DNA from: Halisarca cf. caerulea
Lineage: Eukaryota > Porifera > Demospongiae > Chondrillida > Halisarcidae
Reading direction: 5' to 3'
DNA length: 64,000 bases
Assembly (NCBI GenBank): GCA_963170055.1
Contig: CAUJGJ010000440.1
Location: 15,001 to 79,000, forward strand
The notes beneath the pieces are model-generated. The model did not search any database and was not told the origin of the DNA. It saw only the letters and a program-made list of their open reading frames with translations. A program made the translations under genes and the position numbers. Positions 1 through 11,103 of the stretch are shown one piece after another (the stretch's first letter is position 1; each line of letters opens with the position of its first letter).

Positions 1-32
<32 letters not shown>
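1..32. repeat. (TG)n microsatellite
   Basis: Pure TG dinucleotide run at the window edge. It lies just beyond the last modelled NAA25 exon, probably in an intron. Confidence 0.9.
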
Positions 33-34
<2 letters not shown>

Positions 35-42
35 ACAGATAC

Positions 43-1080
43 CATTGGCATGTTCCTTGATTTTGAGGACAATCTTCAAAAGAGTTAATAAAACTTTGTC
101 AAAATTCCATTTCAGGAGAACTGTTATCTCGCACAATGGAGGTGCTCTGATGGGTATCTTAACAGGCAGTGGGGGGAGGGATCAGTGGGGGATTAACATC
201 CAAGCTGCTAATTCTTACCAGTTTTATATCAGCGTTTCCAGATGCTAGGATAAATGGAAGGTGCCTAGCTTCTTTGATAACACCTTCTAGACGTGACAAC
301 ACTTCTTGAAAGGATTGGATGTTCCACTCTCTGTCAGAAACTAGAGCAGCCATTTTAATTCCTTGCATAACAGTTGTTAGGAACTCGAAGTAGACACACT
401 GCACAAAGACGAATAGTAGATTGATGGGCAGGGTCAGTGGAGGTGTGAGATAGATGGGTGGGGTTAGCGGAGGTGTGAGATGGATGGGTGGGGTCAGTGG
501 AGGTGTGAGATAGATGGGTGGGGTTAGTGGAGGTGTGAGATGGATGGGTGGGGTCAGTGGAGGTGTGGGGTGGGTGGGGTTGATACAGGGTACTAACCTC
601 CAATTGGAAGGAATTCTTCACATCATCACCTGTCAACTCCAACTGAGGGGGTCCATAAGATTCAAGGACTCTCATATCTCGATTGTCAACCAGCTCTCCA
701 GTGGTTACTATGGAGACAGACATGACAACAAAGGCACACTGTCATAATATGTACTTGACCCATCTAACAATAGACATGCCCTCTGATGGACACACCCACT
801 GATAGGTACACCCACAGATGGACACACCCATTGATGGACACACCCTTTATCTCTGGAGAAAAGATCTGATGGAGACTTTGTTTCAAACTCTCTAAAGTGT
901 GGACTGATTCAGTCAGAACAACTAGCTGTTTCCTCAGGAGGAGGAGATGGAAAGAGTACGAATATTCCAGTTGCTTCTGAAGGTCAGCCATTTCAATGAC
1001 AACATGGAATGAACCATTTTTGTATGCTTGAATGATGTACTCTCCAACCTGAACCATGTAAAAAGAAGCAATCACTACTC

Positions 1081-1121
<41 letters not shown>

Positions 1122-1126
1122 GAACA

Positions 1127-1165
<39 letters not shown>

Positions 1166-1172
1166 ACACACA

Positions 1173-1243
<71 letters not shown>

Positions 1244-1874
1244 GAACACACAGGAACACACACAGAGGAAAACACACACAGGAACACACACAGAGGAAAT
1301 ACACAGAGGAACAAGATGGCTGCTTAAGTTCACCTCTTTCTTGGCATTCCAGAAGAATTTCAAAGCAAAGCCAAAGAAAGCTTCACACAAAGAGAATATA
1401 CCACTTGTCATCATGCATCTATGGAGAAAATACCTAAGGGGGGAGGGCACATTGCATGTGGTGACAGACACTTGGTTCACCTCCACTGTGCCATGCACGA
1501 CCCCATCTCACCACCCTACCCACACCTCACCACCCTACCTACACCTCACCACCCTACCTACACCTCACCACCCTACCTACACCTCACCACCCTACCTACA
1601 CCTCACCACCCTACCCACACCTCACCACCCTACCCACACCTCACCACCCTACCCACATCTCACCACCCTACCTACACCTCACCACCCTACCCACACCTCA
1701 CCACCCTACCCACACCTCACCACCCTACCCACACCTCACTACCCTACCAGCCACACCCCCACTCACCCAACAGTGTCAACCTGTATTTGTTTGATGTCCA
1801 GTTTATCATAGACCTTTGTACACTGCTCAAACACTCCTGTGAACAATGGAAGGGACAACATCCGATATGTACTT

Positions 1875-1933
<59 letters not shown>

Positions 1934-1939
1934 GCACAT

Positions 1940-1995
<56 letters not shown>

Positions 1996-2000
1996 ACACG

Positions 2001-2049
<49 letters not shown>

Positions 2050-2390
2050 CACTAATACTACTTTTCTGTGCAGCCCACAACACACACAGGAGTTGTCCTG
2101 AATTGGTATCAGTGCTCAGGATTCAATTAGGTCTAGTTTTGTCAGCCAATTTACATTGGGAAGCCCAAATAAGTCACTCCTTCCAATCAAATAGAATAAT
2201 TGATTGAATATCATTGGATGTGAGTGTGTTGGCTAGAATGTGACCCTCATTGCCAACAGAGGCTGACAACCTCAAATCATTGCCTTGACTCAATCTCCTA
2301 ACAGCAGGTGAGAAATCATTGCCTTGACTCCTAACAGCAGGTGAGCTGCCTTCTATAGTGAAATGACTAGAGCCTGCTCTTCAACTACTG

Positions 2391-2450
<60 letters not shown>

Positions 2451-5400
2451 ACCCTCCAAACACATACACCCTGGCACCCACACCCACCCAGCTTGATGAA
2501 TAACTTGAGAAGCAAAAGTAGAATCTGAGCGTTGGCCAAACTCCTCTTGTGAGCTCTCTCAAGTGTGAGTACCAACTCCAGTAGTAGACCGTGGTCCCTG
2601 GTCTCCTGGTAGACCTCAAACATCAGATGAGCATAGAGGACTATGTAGAGGTCAGCTGGATGCCACTCTGTGCTGTGGTCGCCATTGCCTGCAGGAAATG
2701 AGGATGGTAAGAGAGAAGTGGTAGTCGTTAGTACTTCACACAAACAGGGGGATGGGTGGAACACACCAAGCTTCAACCCTTTCTTGTAAGCCTCATGTAT
2801 TAGTTCTGCTGCGGCCATTTTATCTTCAGGTTTTAGCCCTAAGTGGGCTCCACACAAATGCTTGACTTGAAGCAAAGCTAAGTGTTGTTGCATCTTAAGG
2901 ATCTACAGGCAGTTAGTGAACACCATGGGAGGACAGTTAAACAGTGCAAGAGACAACAGGTAAACAATGCAAGAGACAACAGGTAAACAATGCAAGAGAC
3001 AACAGGTAAACAATGCAAGAGACAACAGGTAAACAATGCAAGAGACAACAGGTAAACAATGCAAGAGACAACAGGTAAACAAGACAACAAAGATAGCTGA
3101 CATTGGCTTTCTTGTCTTGCTCGGAACAGTCATAGTCAATTGAAAGGTCATTCACAACAAGTGACATCCTCTCTAAGAGTACTTTCTTCTCGTCCTCAGA
3201 CAGAAATGGGATGAAAGTACGAACATCTTCAAAGAAACATAACTTTGAACCAAATTTCTGAAAGTAAGTCAGAAAATCGTCAACTGGTGAACCTACAGAG
3301 AGAGGAGGGGAGGGAGGAAGAGGGAGGGAGAGGAGAGGAGGGGAGGGGAGTGGGAGGGAGGGGGAGGGAGGGAAGGAGGACATCTTTCGATTGAACTGTG
3401 AACCATGAAGTGACCCTGCACACACAAAGATATACCTAAGTTGAGTACTTGTTTCCATTCCAATTCCCGTTTTGTTTCCTTCAATTGTCTCAGTAGCTCC
3501 AGTCGTCCCAAATAAGGAGCTCTGACACATGTGTTCTCAACCTTGTCTTGCTCTCTTGCTAGGGAGCAAATAAAGGCATGAGCTGTTTGGAGGTGGTGAG
3601 GATTGCCAGTGCTTAGCTGGACCACCACTGCAAGGTAGTCGACAACGAACGACCATTGATCGGGGCTAAAAGTGTTGTACAGTTAACAAAATAGAGGAGA
3701 GGCACAACAAATGGCACTTCTGTCAGAAGATTGCTTACTTCTTTTGAAGTAAATCTACCAGCTTTTCTGTGGCACATTCTAATTTTTCACTTTTAATCAA
3801 AGAATCAATCAATAACCTTCCGTGTTCTTCTGGTCCTGAAATACGACTCCCTTCAAATGAAGTAGCATCAATACTTGCTAAATGCGACAAAGCCTCACCC
3901 TCCCCATAACCATCCTCACAACCCTCCCCATCACCATCCTCACTACCCTCCCCATCATTATCCTCACCACCCTCCCCATCACTGTCCTCCCACTCCTCTC
4001 CATCACCATCTTCATCAACCTCCCCATCACTGTCCTAACCACCCTCCCCACCACCCTCTCCATCACTGTCTTCACCACCTTCTCCATCACCATCCTCACC
4101 ACCCTCATCATCACTGTCCTCACCACCCTCTCCATCACTGTCCTCACCACCCTCTCCATCACCATCCTCACCACCCTCATCATCACTGTCCTCACCACCC
4201 TCTCCATCACCATCCTCACCACCCTCCCCATCACTGTCCTCACCACCCTCTCCATCACCATCCTCACCACCCTCTCCATCACTGTCTTCACCACCCTCTC
4301 CATCACCATCCTCACCATCCTCATCATCACTGTCCTCACCACCCTCTCCATCACCATCCTTACCACCCTCTCCATCACTGTCCTCACCACCCTCTCCATC
4401 ACCATCCTCACCTCCCTCCCCATCACTGTCCTCACCACCCTCACCATCACCATCCTCACCACCCTCCCCATTACTGTCCTAACCACCCTCTCCATCACCA
4501 TCCTCACCACCCTCCCCATCACTGTCCTCACCAGCATTCCCATCACCATCCTCACCACCCTCCCCATTACTGTCCTAACCACCTTCTCCATCACCATCCT
4601 CCCCATCACTGTCCTCACCACCCTACCCATCACCATCCTCACCACCCTCCCCATCACTGTCCTCACCAAGGGGGCTTTCTAATAAATCTGTAATCTTCTC
4701 GTATTTTCCAAGTCGGTCCAAAATCATGACATACATCTTGACCTCTTCAAAAACAAATAAAAAGACACTCACACAGGAGTGAATGGGAGAGTACTCACAT
4801 GCATGTAAACAAGCACACACACACACACACATGTACACATACGTGCACACAAGCACACACACCAGCTTAAGTACCTGCTTCAGCATCTATCTTCTTCTCT
4901 TCCATAAACTTTTCCACCATTTTCTCTGCCAGTGGAAGGTACATGGTCTTCTCCATTACTGGGTTGGTGTAGCCTTGCATGAAGATACTCATGACTCCCC
5001 AAAAGTAGTACGGGTTGTTAGGAACAACTTTATGAAGTGCCAGAGCAGTCTACCCGGAGGAAATGGATAGTACTCAGAGCACACTCCATGGCCTCACAAC
5101 TCAGAGCACACTCCATGGCCTCACAACTCAGAGCACGCTCCATGGCCTCACAACTCAGAGCACACTCCATGGCCTTACAACTCAGAGCACACTCCATGGC
5201 CTCACAACTCAGAGCACACTCCATGGCCTCACAACTCAGAGCACGCTCCATGGCCTCACAACTCAGAGCACGCTCCATGGCCTCACAACTCAGAGCACAC
5301 TCCATGGCCTCACAACTCAGAGCACACTCCATGGCCTCAATACTCAGAGCACACTCCATGGCCTCACAACTCAGAGCACACTCCATGGCCTCACAACTCA

Positions 5401-6925
5401 GAGCACGCTCCATGGCCTCACAACTCAGAGCACACTCCATGGCCTCACAACTCAGAGCACACTCCATGGCCTCACAACTCAGAGCACACTCCATGGCCTC
5501 ACAACTCAGAGCACACTCCATGGCCTCACAACTCAGAGCACACTCCATGGCCTCACAACTCAGAGCACACTCCATGGCCTCACAACTCAGAGCACACTCC
5601 ATGGCCTCACAACTCAGAGCACACTCCATGGCCTTACAACTCAGAGCACGCTCCTTGGCCTCACAACTCAGAGCACACTCCATGGCCTCACAACTCAGAG
5701 CATACTCCATGGCCTCACAACTCAGAGCACACTCCATGGCCTCACAACTCAGAGCACACTCCATGGCCTCACAACTCAGAGCACACTCCATGGCCTCACA
5801 ACTCAGAGCACACTCCATGGCCTTACAACTCAGAGCACGCTCCTTGGCCTCACAACTCAGAGCACACTCCATGGCCTTACAACTCAGAGCACACTCCATG
5901 GCCTCACAACTCAGAGCACACTCCATGGCCTCACAACTCAGAGCACACTCCATGGCCTTACAACTCAGAGCACACTCCATGGCCTCACAACTCAGAGCAC
6001 ACTCCATGGCCTTACAACTCAGAGCACACTCCATGGCCTCACAACTCAGAGCACACTCCATGGCCTCACAACTCAGAGCACACTCCATGGCCTCACAACT
6101 CAGAGCACACTCCATGGCCTCACAACTCAGAGCACACTCCATGGCCTCACAACTCAGAGCACGCTCCATGGCCTTACAACTCAGAGCACACTCCATGGCC
6201 TCACAACTCAGAGCACACTCCATGGCCTCACAACTCAGAACACACTCCATGGCCTCACAACTCAGAGCACACTCCATGGCCTCACAACTCAGAGCACACT
6301 TTCCTTAAACATACCCTAACCCACCTGCTGCTGTTTGCGGTAGTTATGGACTCGAACATAAGACATGAACAGGTGACTCAGTAGCTCGTCATTCTTTGGG
6401 TACATCTTCACAGCTGCTTCATAGATTCCACACACATGCTCAGCTACAAACAGCCAAGACAATATCACGTATAGCCAGCAATTCACACACACAAGACGCG
6501 AAACACGTACGTTGATTGGTTTCTCTATAGTACAGAGTCATAGCTTGGAGGGTGGGGTCATCCGACGGCTCGGACTTCTTCACATCTTCTGCTATTTGCT
6601 CACTTTCGATCGTTTTCCCCATTCGATGTAGAGCTAGAGCCTTCAGTGCCTGGTACACCAGCAGAGTAAGTGTATTCGTATTAGGTTAGAAAGATAGGGG
6701 CGCTGAAAGCTTACGATACCTTAGCACACACAAGATCATTTTGCTTCTTCATTATTTTGTCCGCCAACTGAACGGCTTTCTTAAACTGACCGTTATCAAT
6801 GGCATCTGCATGTTTCAGCAACAGAAAGGAACAAACATGACACGACACATTTGGTTGCTGTAAACGGTCGTAGATATACCATAAACCGGTCGAAGACGGC
6901 GCTCGGTTACTTCTCTGGCAGCCAT
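43..6925 (-). CDS. NAA25: NAA25-like NatB auxiliary subunit (N-alpha-acetyltransferase 25), 3' end off window
   Basis: NAA25 is the TPR-type scaffold that anchors the NatB catalytic subunit on ribosomes for N-terminal acetylation. I modelled 17 exons (5' to 3', minus strand): 6880-6925, 6720-6805, 6511-6649, 6325-6443, 4875-5049, 4667-4744, 3739-3877, 3436-3665, 3102-3292, 2767-2902, 2488-2688, 1767-1836, 1334-1433, 844-1048, 598-707, 219-398 and 43-127. All keep phase through GT-AG junctions and give about 763 codons. Family resemblance is clear in the start MAAREVTERRLRPVY, in DNGQFKKAVQLADKIMKKQ, in YEAAVKMYPKNDELLSHLFM, and in NPYYFWGVMSIFMQ. The last two exons match weakly, so 43-127 is the least certain. 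The remaining C-terminus, roughly 100-200 residues, is off the left edge. Long introns are filled by minisatellites. The gene is head to head with RWDD4. Confidence 0.9.
421..578. repeat. 30-bp minisatellite in NAA25 intron 15
   Basis: About five copies of a 30-bp unit built on GATGGGTGGGGTCAGTGGAG. It fills most of the intron between exons 598-707 and 219-398. Confidence 0.85.
1081..1300. repeat. (AC)n microsatellite with degenerate tail, NAA25 intron 13
   Basis: Long AC run with a few interruptions (AGAGGAAC, ACATAC). It degrades after about 1240 into ACACAGAGGA-type units. Confidence 0.9.
1497..1748. repeat. 19-bp minisatellite in NAA25 intron 12
   Basis: About 13 copies of a 19-bp unit (plus strand CACCACCCTACCCACACCT). 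On the gene strand each unit contains GGTGAGGT, a good match to a 5' splice site. The real donor of exon 1767-1836 (GG|GTGAGT) lies at the array edge. All three frames stay open because 19 is not a multiple of 3; the ORFs are artefacts. Confidence 0.9.
1876..2048. repeat. (AC)n microsatellite, NAA25 intron 11
   Basis: AC dinucleotide array of about 170 bp with rare substitutions. Confidence 0.95.
2392..2449. repeat. (AC)n microsatellite, NAA25 intron 11
   Basis: Uninterrupted AC run of about 58 bp just downstream (gene sense) of the exon 2488-2688 donor. Confidence 0.95.
2938..3086. repeat. 23-bp minisatellite in NAA25 intron 9
   Basis: About six and a half near-identical copies of a 23-bp unit (GCAAGAGACAACAGGTAAAC plus AAT) lie between exons 3102-3292 and 2767-2902. 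Confidence 0.9.
3296..3378. repeat. Purine-rich GGGAGGGA tract
   Basis: Plus strand is nearly all A/G for about 80 bp. On the gene strand this is a long polypyrimidine tract directly before the 3' splice site of exon 3102-3292. Confidence 0.8.
3894..4666. repeat. 24/48-bp minisatellite in NAA25 intron 6
   Basis: About 32 copies of a 24-bp unit fill the whole intron between exons 4667-4744 and 3739-3877. Alternating variants (CATCACTGTCCTC and CATCACCATCCTC) make a 48-bp composite. On the gene strand each unit carries GGTGAGGA, and the real donor of exon 4667-4744 is the first GGTGAGGA of the array. Read-through would add Asp/Glu/Gly-rich residues and stop near 4623, so this is intron, not coding. 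Confidence 0.9.
5066..6300. repeat. 27-bp minisatellite in NAA25 intron 4
   Basis: About 45 highly uniform copies of a 27-bp unit (CACACTCCATGGCCTCACAA plus CTCAGAG). The array fills the intron between exons 6325-6443 and 4875-5049. Variants are single-base (CGCTCC, CTTACAAC, CTTGG). Because 27 is a multiple of 3, long open frames of 415-423 codons run on both strands. They have no start context or splice fit and are artefacts. Confidence 0.93.
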
Positions 6926-6972
6926 TTTTCAACTCCTATATCGGGAATCCCCTCCTTGGTCCGGCCATCCCG
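6926..6972. promoter_or_regulatory. Divergent promoter NAA25 / RWDD4
   Basis: Only 47 bp separate the two start codons (NAA25 at 6925 on minus, RWDD4 at 6973 on plus). The two 5' UTRs must therefore overlap each other or the opposite first exon. No TATA box is visible. A shared bidirectional promoter is inferred. Confidence 0.6.
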
Positions 6973-7912
6973 ATGTCAGAGCAAGAGGTATGAGGACGTC
7001 CACGTGTTTATTGAAGGCGGTTTCAGCTTTTAGTACTTCCTTTGTGTCAAAGAGTGAGGGTTATTCGTCTCTTCTTGTGTTCTACTTAGGAAGAGCTCGA
7101 GGTATTGAGATCCATTTACGAAGGGGACGATTGTTTTAAGGAAGTTAGTTCAACCGTTTTTCATTTCAGAGTGAGTCTTTATCTTAATCTGTTCATAGTA
7201 GCCAGGACTTCAGTGTTGCAGTTTACGTTAGGTAGGAAATAGCGGAGAACCAAAAGCTTTTCTTATAGAATTAACTTGGCCGGAATCGTACCCTCAATGC
7301 ATTCCCTTGATAAGCTTGGGCTCGTTCTTCAATGTGCACCTGTGAGTTGTTGGGTGTGCCTCAATTAGAGCTGCTTATGAGGTAGTTGAGATATGTTTGG
7401 CTGTGCAGGTCAAAGGAAACGAAAGATTTGATCCTCGATCGTCTCACTGAACAGGTGAGGGGAGCTTTCCTGTGCGTTCCAAGATATGGACTTGGAGCTC
7501 TTGTTGATTAATTTTGTTTAGGCTGAGGCTATGTTGGGGTCTCCAATGACCTACTCATTGTTTGAGTTTATCAGAGAATCAGCAGAAGATTTGGTAGTGG
7601 TTGATGAAAAACCCTCCGAAGACTTTGTACAGACCAAGAAAAAGGAGAAGAAACTAATGCTGAGCAAGCAAGCCAAGAGAAGACTAGCTGATCGCACAGG
7701 TTGGAATTCTGTCTCATGTTAGCTGTTGCTGTGGCCTATTGAGTTCACACAAGTCCTCTTACCATTTAGATGCTAAAGGGGAACTCCCTCGAGGCTGGAA
7801 CTGGGTGGATGTCATTGGACATGTAAGCTCCTTGTACCAAGTACAAGTAGTAGTAACACATTTTTATCATTTTGTCTTGCACCCACAGCTTTCCAAGACA
7901 GGAGGTAACTGA
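6973..7912 (+). CDS. RWDD4: RWDD4-like RWD domain protein
   Basis: Seven exons: 6973-6987, 7090-7170, 7232-7341, 7409-7454, 7522-7699, 7770-7822 and 7889-7912. They encode 168 residues (human family member about 188). The RWD domain begins EELEVLRSIYEGDD and continues through GEPKAFLIELTWPESYPQC. After a Lys-rich linker (KKKEKKLMLSKQAKRR) comes the conserved tail [20 protein letters not shown]. Exon 1 has only 15 coding bases. The protein ends GGN-stop, shorter than the acidic tail of vertebrate RWDD4, and the stop codon lies in a short duplication of Deltex sequence. RWD domains bind other proteins; the molecular role of RWDD4 is poorly known. It is head to head with NAA25 and tail to tail with Deltex. 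Confidence 0.9.
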
Positions 7913-8065
7913 GGTACCAATTCATGGTGAAGACGGGAGGGAAGGGAGAGTGACCATGCAGTTGTCTTCTGCTGCTCATGTATTCGATTGTGATTGATTT
8001 CTTAAAACTAAAATTGTAAGAACGTGTTACATAATTACAAAAGCACAAGTGTGTACTATCTCATC
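7913..8065. other. Convergent intergenic spacer RWDD4 / Deltex
   Basis: A 153-bp spacer between two stop codons, AT-rich and without an ORF. It must hold both 3' UTRs and poly(A) signals. Confidence 0.6.
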
Positions 8066-10818
8066 TCATTGGAGACTGTCTTCAGTGACTCCTTGCGATT
8101 CTAGTTCCAAAAGAACATTGTCCAAGTAGTTGGGGTCAGGGTAGCCATGACCAGATGCGTTGCTGTGGTTTTCTGTCTTGTGATGAATCTCGTTCCACAC
8201 AATAGTGTTAGTAGCGCCTGTGGTAACTGAGGTACCAATGGTGAATGTTAGCTTTCTCTCCCAGGCCACCTGAAGCAGTTTGAGTACTTTATTTCCTTTG
8301 GCTGAATCCGGTAAGTAGCATCTTCTTGGAAAGCTATAAGCATTGAAGTTTCTTCCAGTCTATATGTGAGGGTAAAGACATCACGCGCACACACAAACAC
8401 ACACACACAGCTGAGATACAAACCTGGTCTTGTCCAGATGAGAAGTGGTAGGTGATCTCAATGGTCCCACAGCCAGTGTGTCCAGGGAGAGAGTACTGCT
8501 GTTTTGTAACGGTCATGCGCCCATGTTCAATTGGCATGTCTCCCATCTTAATGCCATGGATCTTCTTGCATGTTGGACATCGCAGACCAACCTATAAAGT
8601 GCACACACCACGCACACACCATGTAGCTAGTGCACACGCACACACCATGTAGATAGTGCACACACGCACACACCATGTAGCTAGTGCACACACACACACA
8701 CACCATGTATGTAGCTAGTGTACACGCACACACCATGTAGCTAGTGCACACACACACACACACCATGTACGTAGCTAGTGTACACGCACACACCATGTAG
8801 CTAGTGCACACGCACACACCATGTACGTAGCTAGTGTACACGCACACACCATGTAGCTAGTGCACACACACACACCATGTACGTAGCTAGTGCACACGCA
8901 CACACCATGTAGCTAGTGTACACGCACACACCATGTACGTAGCTAGTGCACACGCACACACCATGTAGCTAGTGCACACGCACACACCATGTAGCTAGTG
9001 CACACGCACACACCATGTAGCTAGTGTACACGCACACACCATGTACGTAGCTAGTGCACATGCACACACCATGTAGCTAGTGCACACACACACACCATGT
9101 ACGTAGCTAGTGTACACGCACACACCATGTAGCTAGTGTACACGCACACACCATGTACGTAGCTAGTGCACACGCACACACCATGTACGTAGCTAGTATA
9201 CACACACACACACACACACACACCATGTAGCTAGTGCACACACACACACCATGTACGTAGCTAGTGTACACGCATACACCATGTACGTAGCTAGTGCACA
9301 CGCACACACCATGTATGTAGCTAGTGTACACGCACACACAATACATGTAAATAGTGCTTTGATGTACCGATCACTAATGACATGACTCACATCAGAGGTT
9401 GTAGAACTCTTCAAGTACTGCTCAAAGCAGGTCCTGTGAAGCATGTGTGCACACTTCATTTGGACCACATCCAACCCTGAACCGGGAGTAGAATAATCCG
9501 AGTCTTCTGACAACTTGCACAGGCAGACTGGACAGGGCTGGGGGACAAGGAGTACAGTCACATGATAGTCACATGCGAGTCACCATATGGTGCCCCGGAG
9601 TCCACTGACCTCGTCCTGATCAGGTGGTAACCTCCTCACTCTACTCACATACTTAGTCATATCCTCAGTTAGGGGCACTGTACAGCAAGCTGAGTGGCGG
9701 GGCGGACCACATGAGCTACTGACATTCTCGTCATCTAGTAAATTAACAAATACCGATTGGCTGTTGGTTGTGTTATGCAAGGATGTGCCCCGAGAGGACA
9801 TACTGTGCGAAGATGTTCCATGTACAGACGAGGACAAACTGGACACGGGTGAATAAGATAAGGATGGACCACGGGGAGACTTAGCCATTGGGTGGTGTTT
9901 TCTTGTATTTACTGTGGTTGGGAAACTGCTATGTCCTCCAGTGGTGGACATGGCGGTAGGAGGGCCTCCAGTGGTGGACACGGCGGTAGGAGGGCCTCCA
10001 GTGGTGGACATGGCGGTAGGAGGGCCTCCAGTGGTGGACATGGCGGTAGGAGGGCCTCCAGTGGTGGACATGGCGGTAGGAGGGCCTCCAGTGGTGGACA
10101 TGGCGGTAGGAGGGCCTCCAGTGATGGACATGATGGTAGGAGGGCCTCCAATGGTGGACATGACAGCAGGGGGATTCCCAACATAGGGGATGTTCAAGTA
10201 GTACTGTAGAGGCATGTCAAGTGGCCAGCGCAGCACCTTACGACGTGTTCCGTACACATTACTGACCTGATACATGTAGCCACTACGATCAGGAGTGAAA
10301 TGGACAGTATAAGGAATATTAGCTGTGGTTCTGGAGAGGTCTACAAAGGTACTACACATTCTCCTCTGTTGGTAGCTTCTCTCCAGGTCCATGGTCGCTT
10401 GAATGTCATATAAAACAAATTGGCCATATCCCAATTCCCATGACCACTCTCCTCCACAGGCTTCTGCTTCCAGGACGGACTGATTTCTCCTCTCTATATA
10501 GAGCCTTCGACCTAGCAAAATGAAATACCAGGATCTGATCATTGTGAACACTCGATGCAGCAAGTATGTAAAAGTATATTTACCGGTATCTTTATGAATT
10601 TGCTGAAAAGTTGTTGTATCAACAATGTACTCCAACAGATACGGATGACGTTGCTTAGCAGTATCTGGAATGTCTTTCAGATCTATACGTTGCACGCCTT
10701 TGGAGTGCATATTCTCCAAAAAGCGGGAAACGTCCACAGGGAAAGGCGAGAATCCTTTATCTTCTCTTTGAAAGTACCAGACGTAAACAGAATTAGGCGT
10801 ACCTTTATACACTGCCAT
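8066..10818 (-). CDS. DTX: Deltex-family E3 ubiquitin ligase (two WWE, RING, Deltex C-terminal domain)
   Basis: Five exons (minus strand): 10584-10818, 9610-10511, 9391-9537, 8424-8591 and 8066-8359, giving 581 residues. Residues about 1-80 and 85-180 are WWE domains ([38 protein letters not shown]), which in Deltex bind Notch ankyrin repeats or ADP-ribose. Residues about 190-270 are a Pro/Thr/Ser repeat encoded by a 30-bp minisatellite. The RING starts CPVCLC and has C-H-C ligands ([16 protein letters not shown]). The Deltex C-terminal domain contains [36 protein letters not shown] and [14 protein letters not shown] motifs. Deltex proteins act in Notch trafficking and ubiquitylation, with the C-terminal domain binding ADP-ribose or NAD. 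The gene is head to head with paxillin. The orthologue class DTX1/2/4 fits best because of the paired WWE domains. Confidence 0.95.
8596..9346. repeat. CACACCATGTAGCTAGTGCA-type minisatellite in Deltex intron 3
   Basis: About 28 copies of a variable 22-30 bp unit made of CACACACCATGTA(CGTA)GCTAGTG and (CA)n. Unit length varies by an optional CGTA insertion and by the CA-run length. It fills the intron between the RING and C-terminal-domain exons. Confidence 0.88.
9943..10172 (-). repeat. Coding 30-bp minisatellite inside Deltex exon 2
   Basis: About eight in-frame copies of a 30-bp unit encoding [10 protein letters not shown], with variants at both edges ([16 protein letters not shown]). It sits between the WWE pair and the RING, where Deltex proteins usually have a proline-rich linker. 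The unit length keeps the reading frame, unlike most intronic arrays here. Confidence 0.9.
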
Positions 10819-11103
10819 TCTAAGGGCACTAACAAGAAGACATCAGCTACAAACTGACCAATTGCTTCAAGGAATCGGTTGGCATTTCAGGAGAATACGA
10901 AGGGGCTTCCCCTTTATCCCGTCCCGAGCAGTTTGATTGGCTCATCAAACTTCCGGTAATCACTCCGAATAAGGCAATATTTAGCGCTCCGTCCGCGGCA
11001 CAGTCTGTTGTGGTCGCACGAATTGAAGGTTATTTATACTTGAGCTACTTACCACCCTGGGTGTTGTGAACATAGTTTGTGGTCAAGTGAATTAGGTGCT
11101 GAG
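10819..11103. promoter_or_regulatory. Divergent promoter Deltex / paxillin
   Basis: A 285-bp region between two start codons. It contains a CCAAT (ACCAATTGC near 10858) and an inverted CCAAT (TGATTGGCT near 10933). A GC-richer stretch with CGTCCGCGG lies near 10990. No TATA box is visible. Bidirectional control is inferred from geometry. Confidence 0.55.

Noticed and set aside
3875..4693. His/Pro-rich and Val/Arg-rich ORFs of about 265 codons
   Set aside because: Pure 24-bp repeat translation in the NAA25 intron; the gene-strand frame stops soon after the donor.
5066..6300. CRISPR-like array
   Set aside because: The 27-bp units are directly adjacent with no spacers, in a eukaryotic intron.
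5030..6308. Overlapping ORFs of 415-423 codons on both strands
   Set aside because: They are the 27-bp repeat read in three frames; the region is an intron between two clear NAA25 exons.
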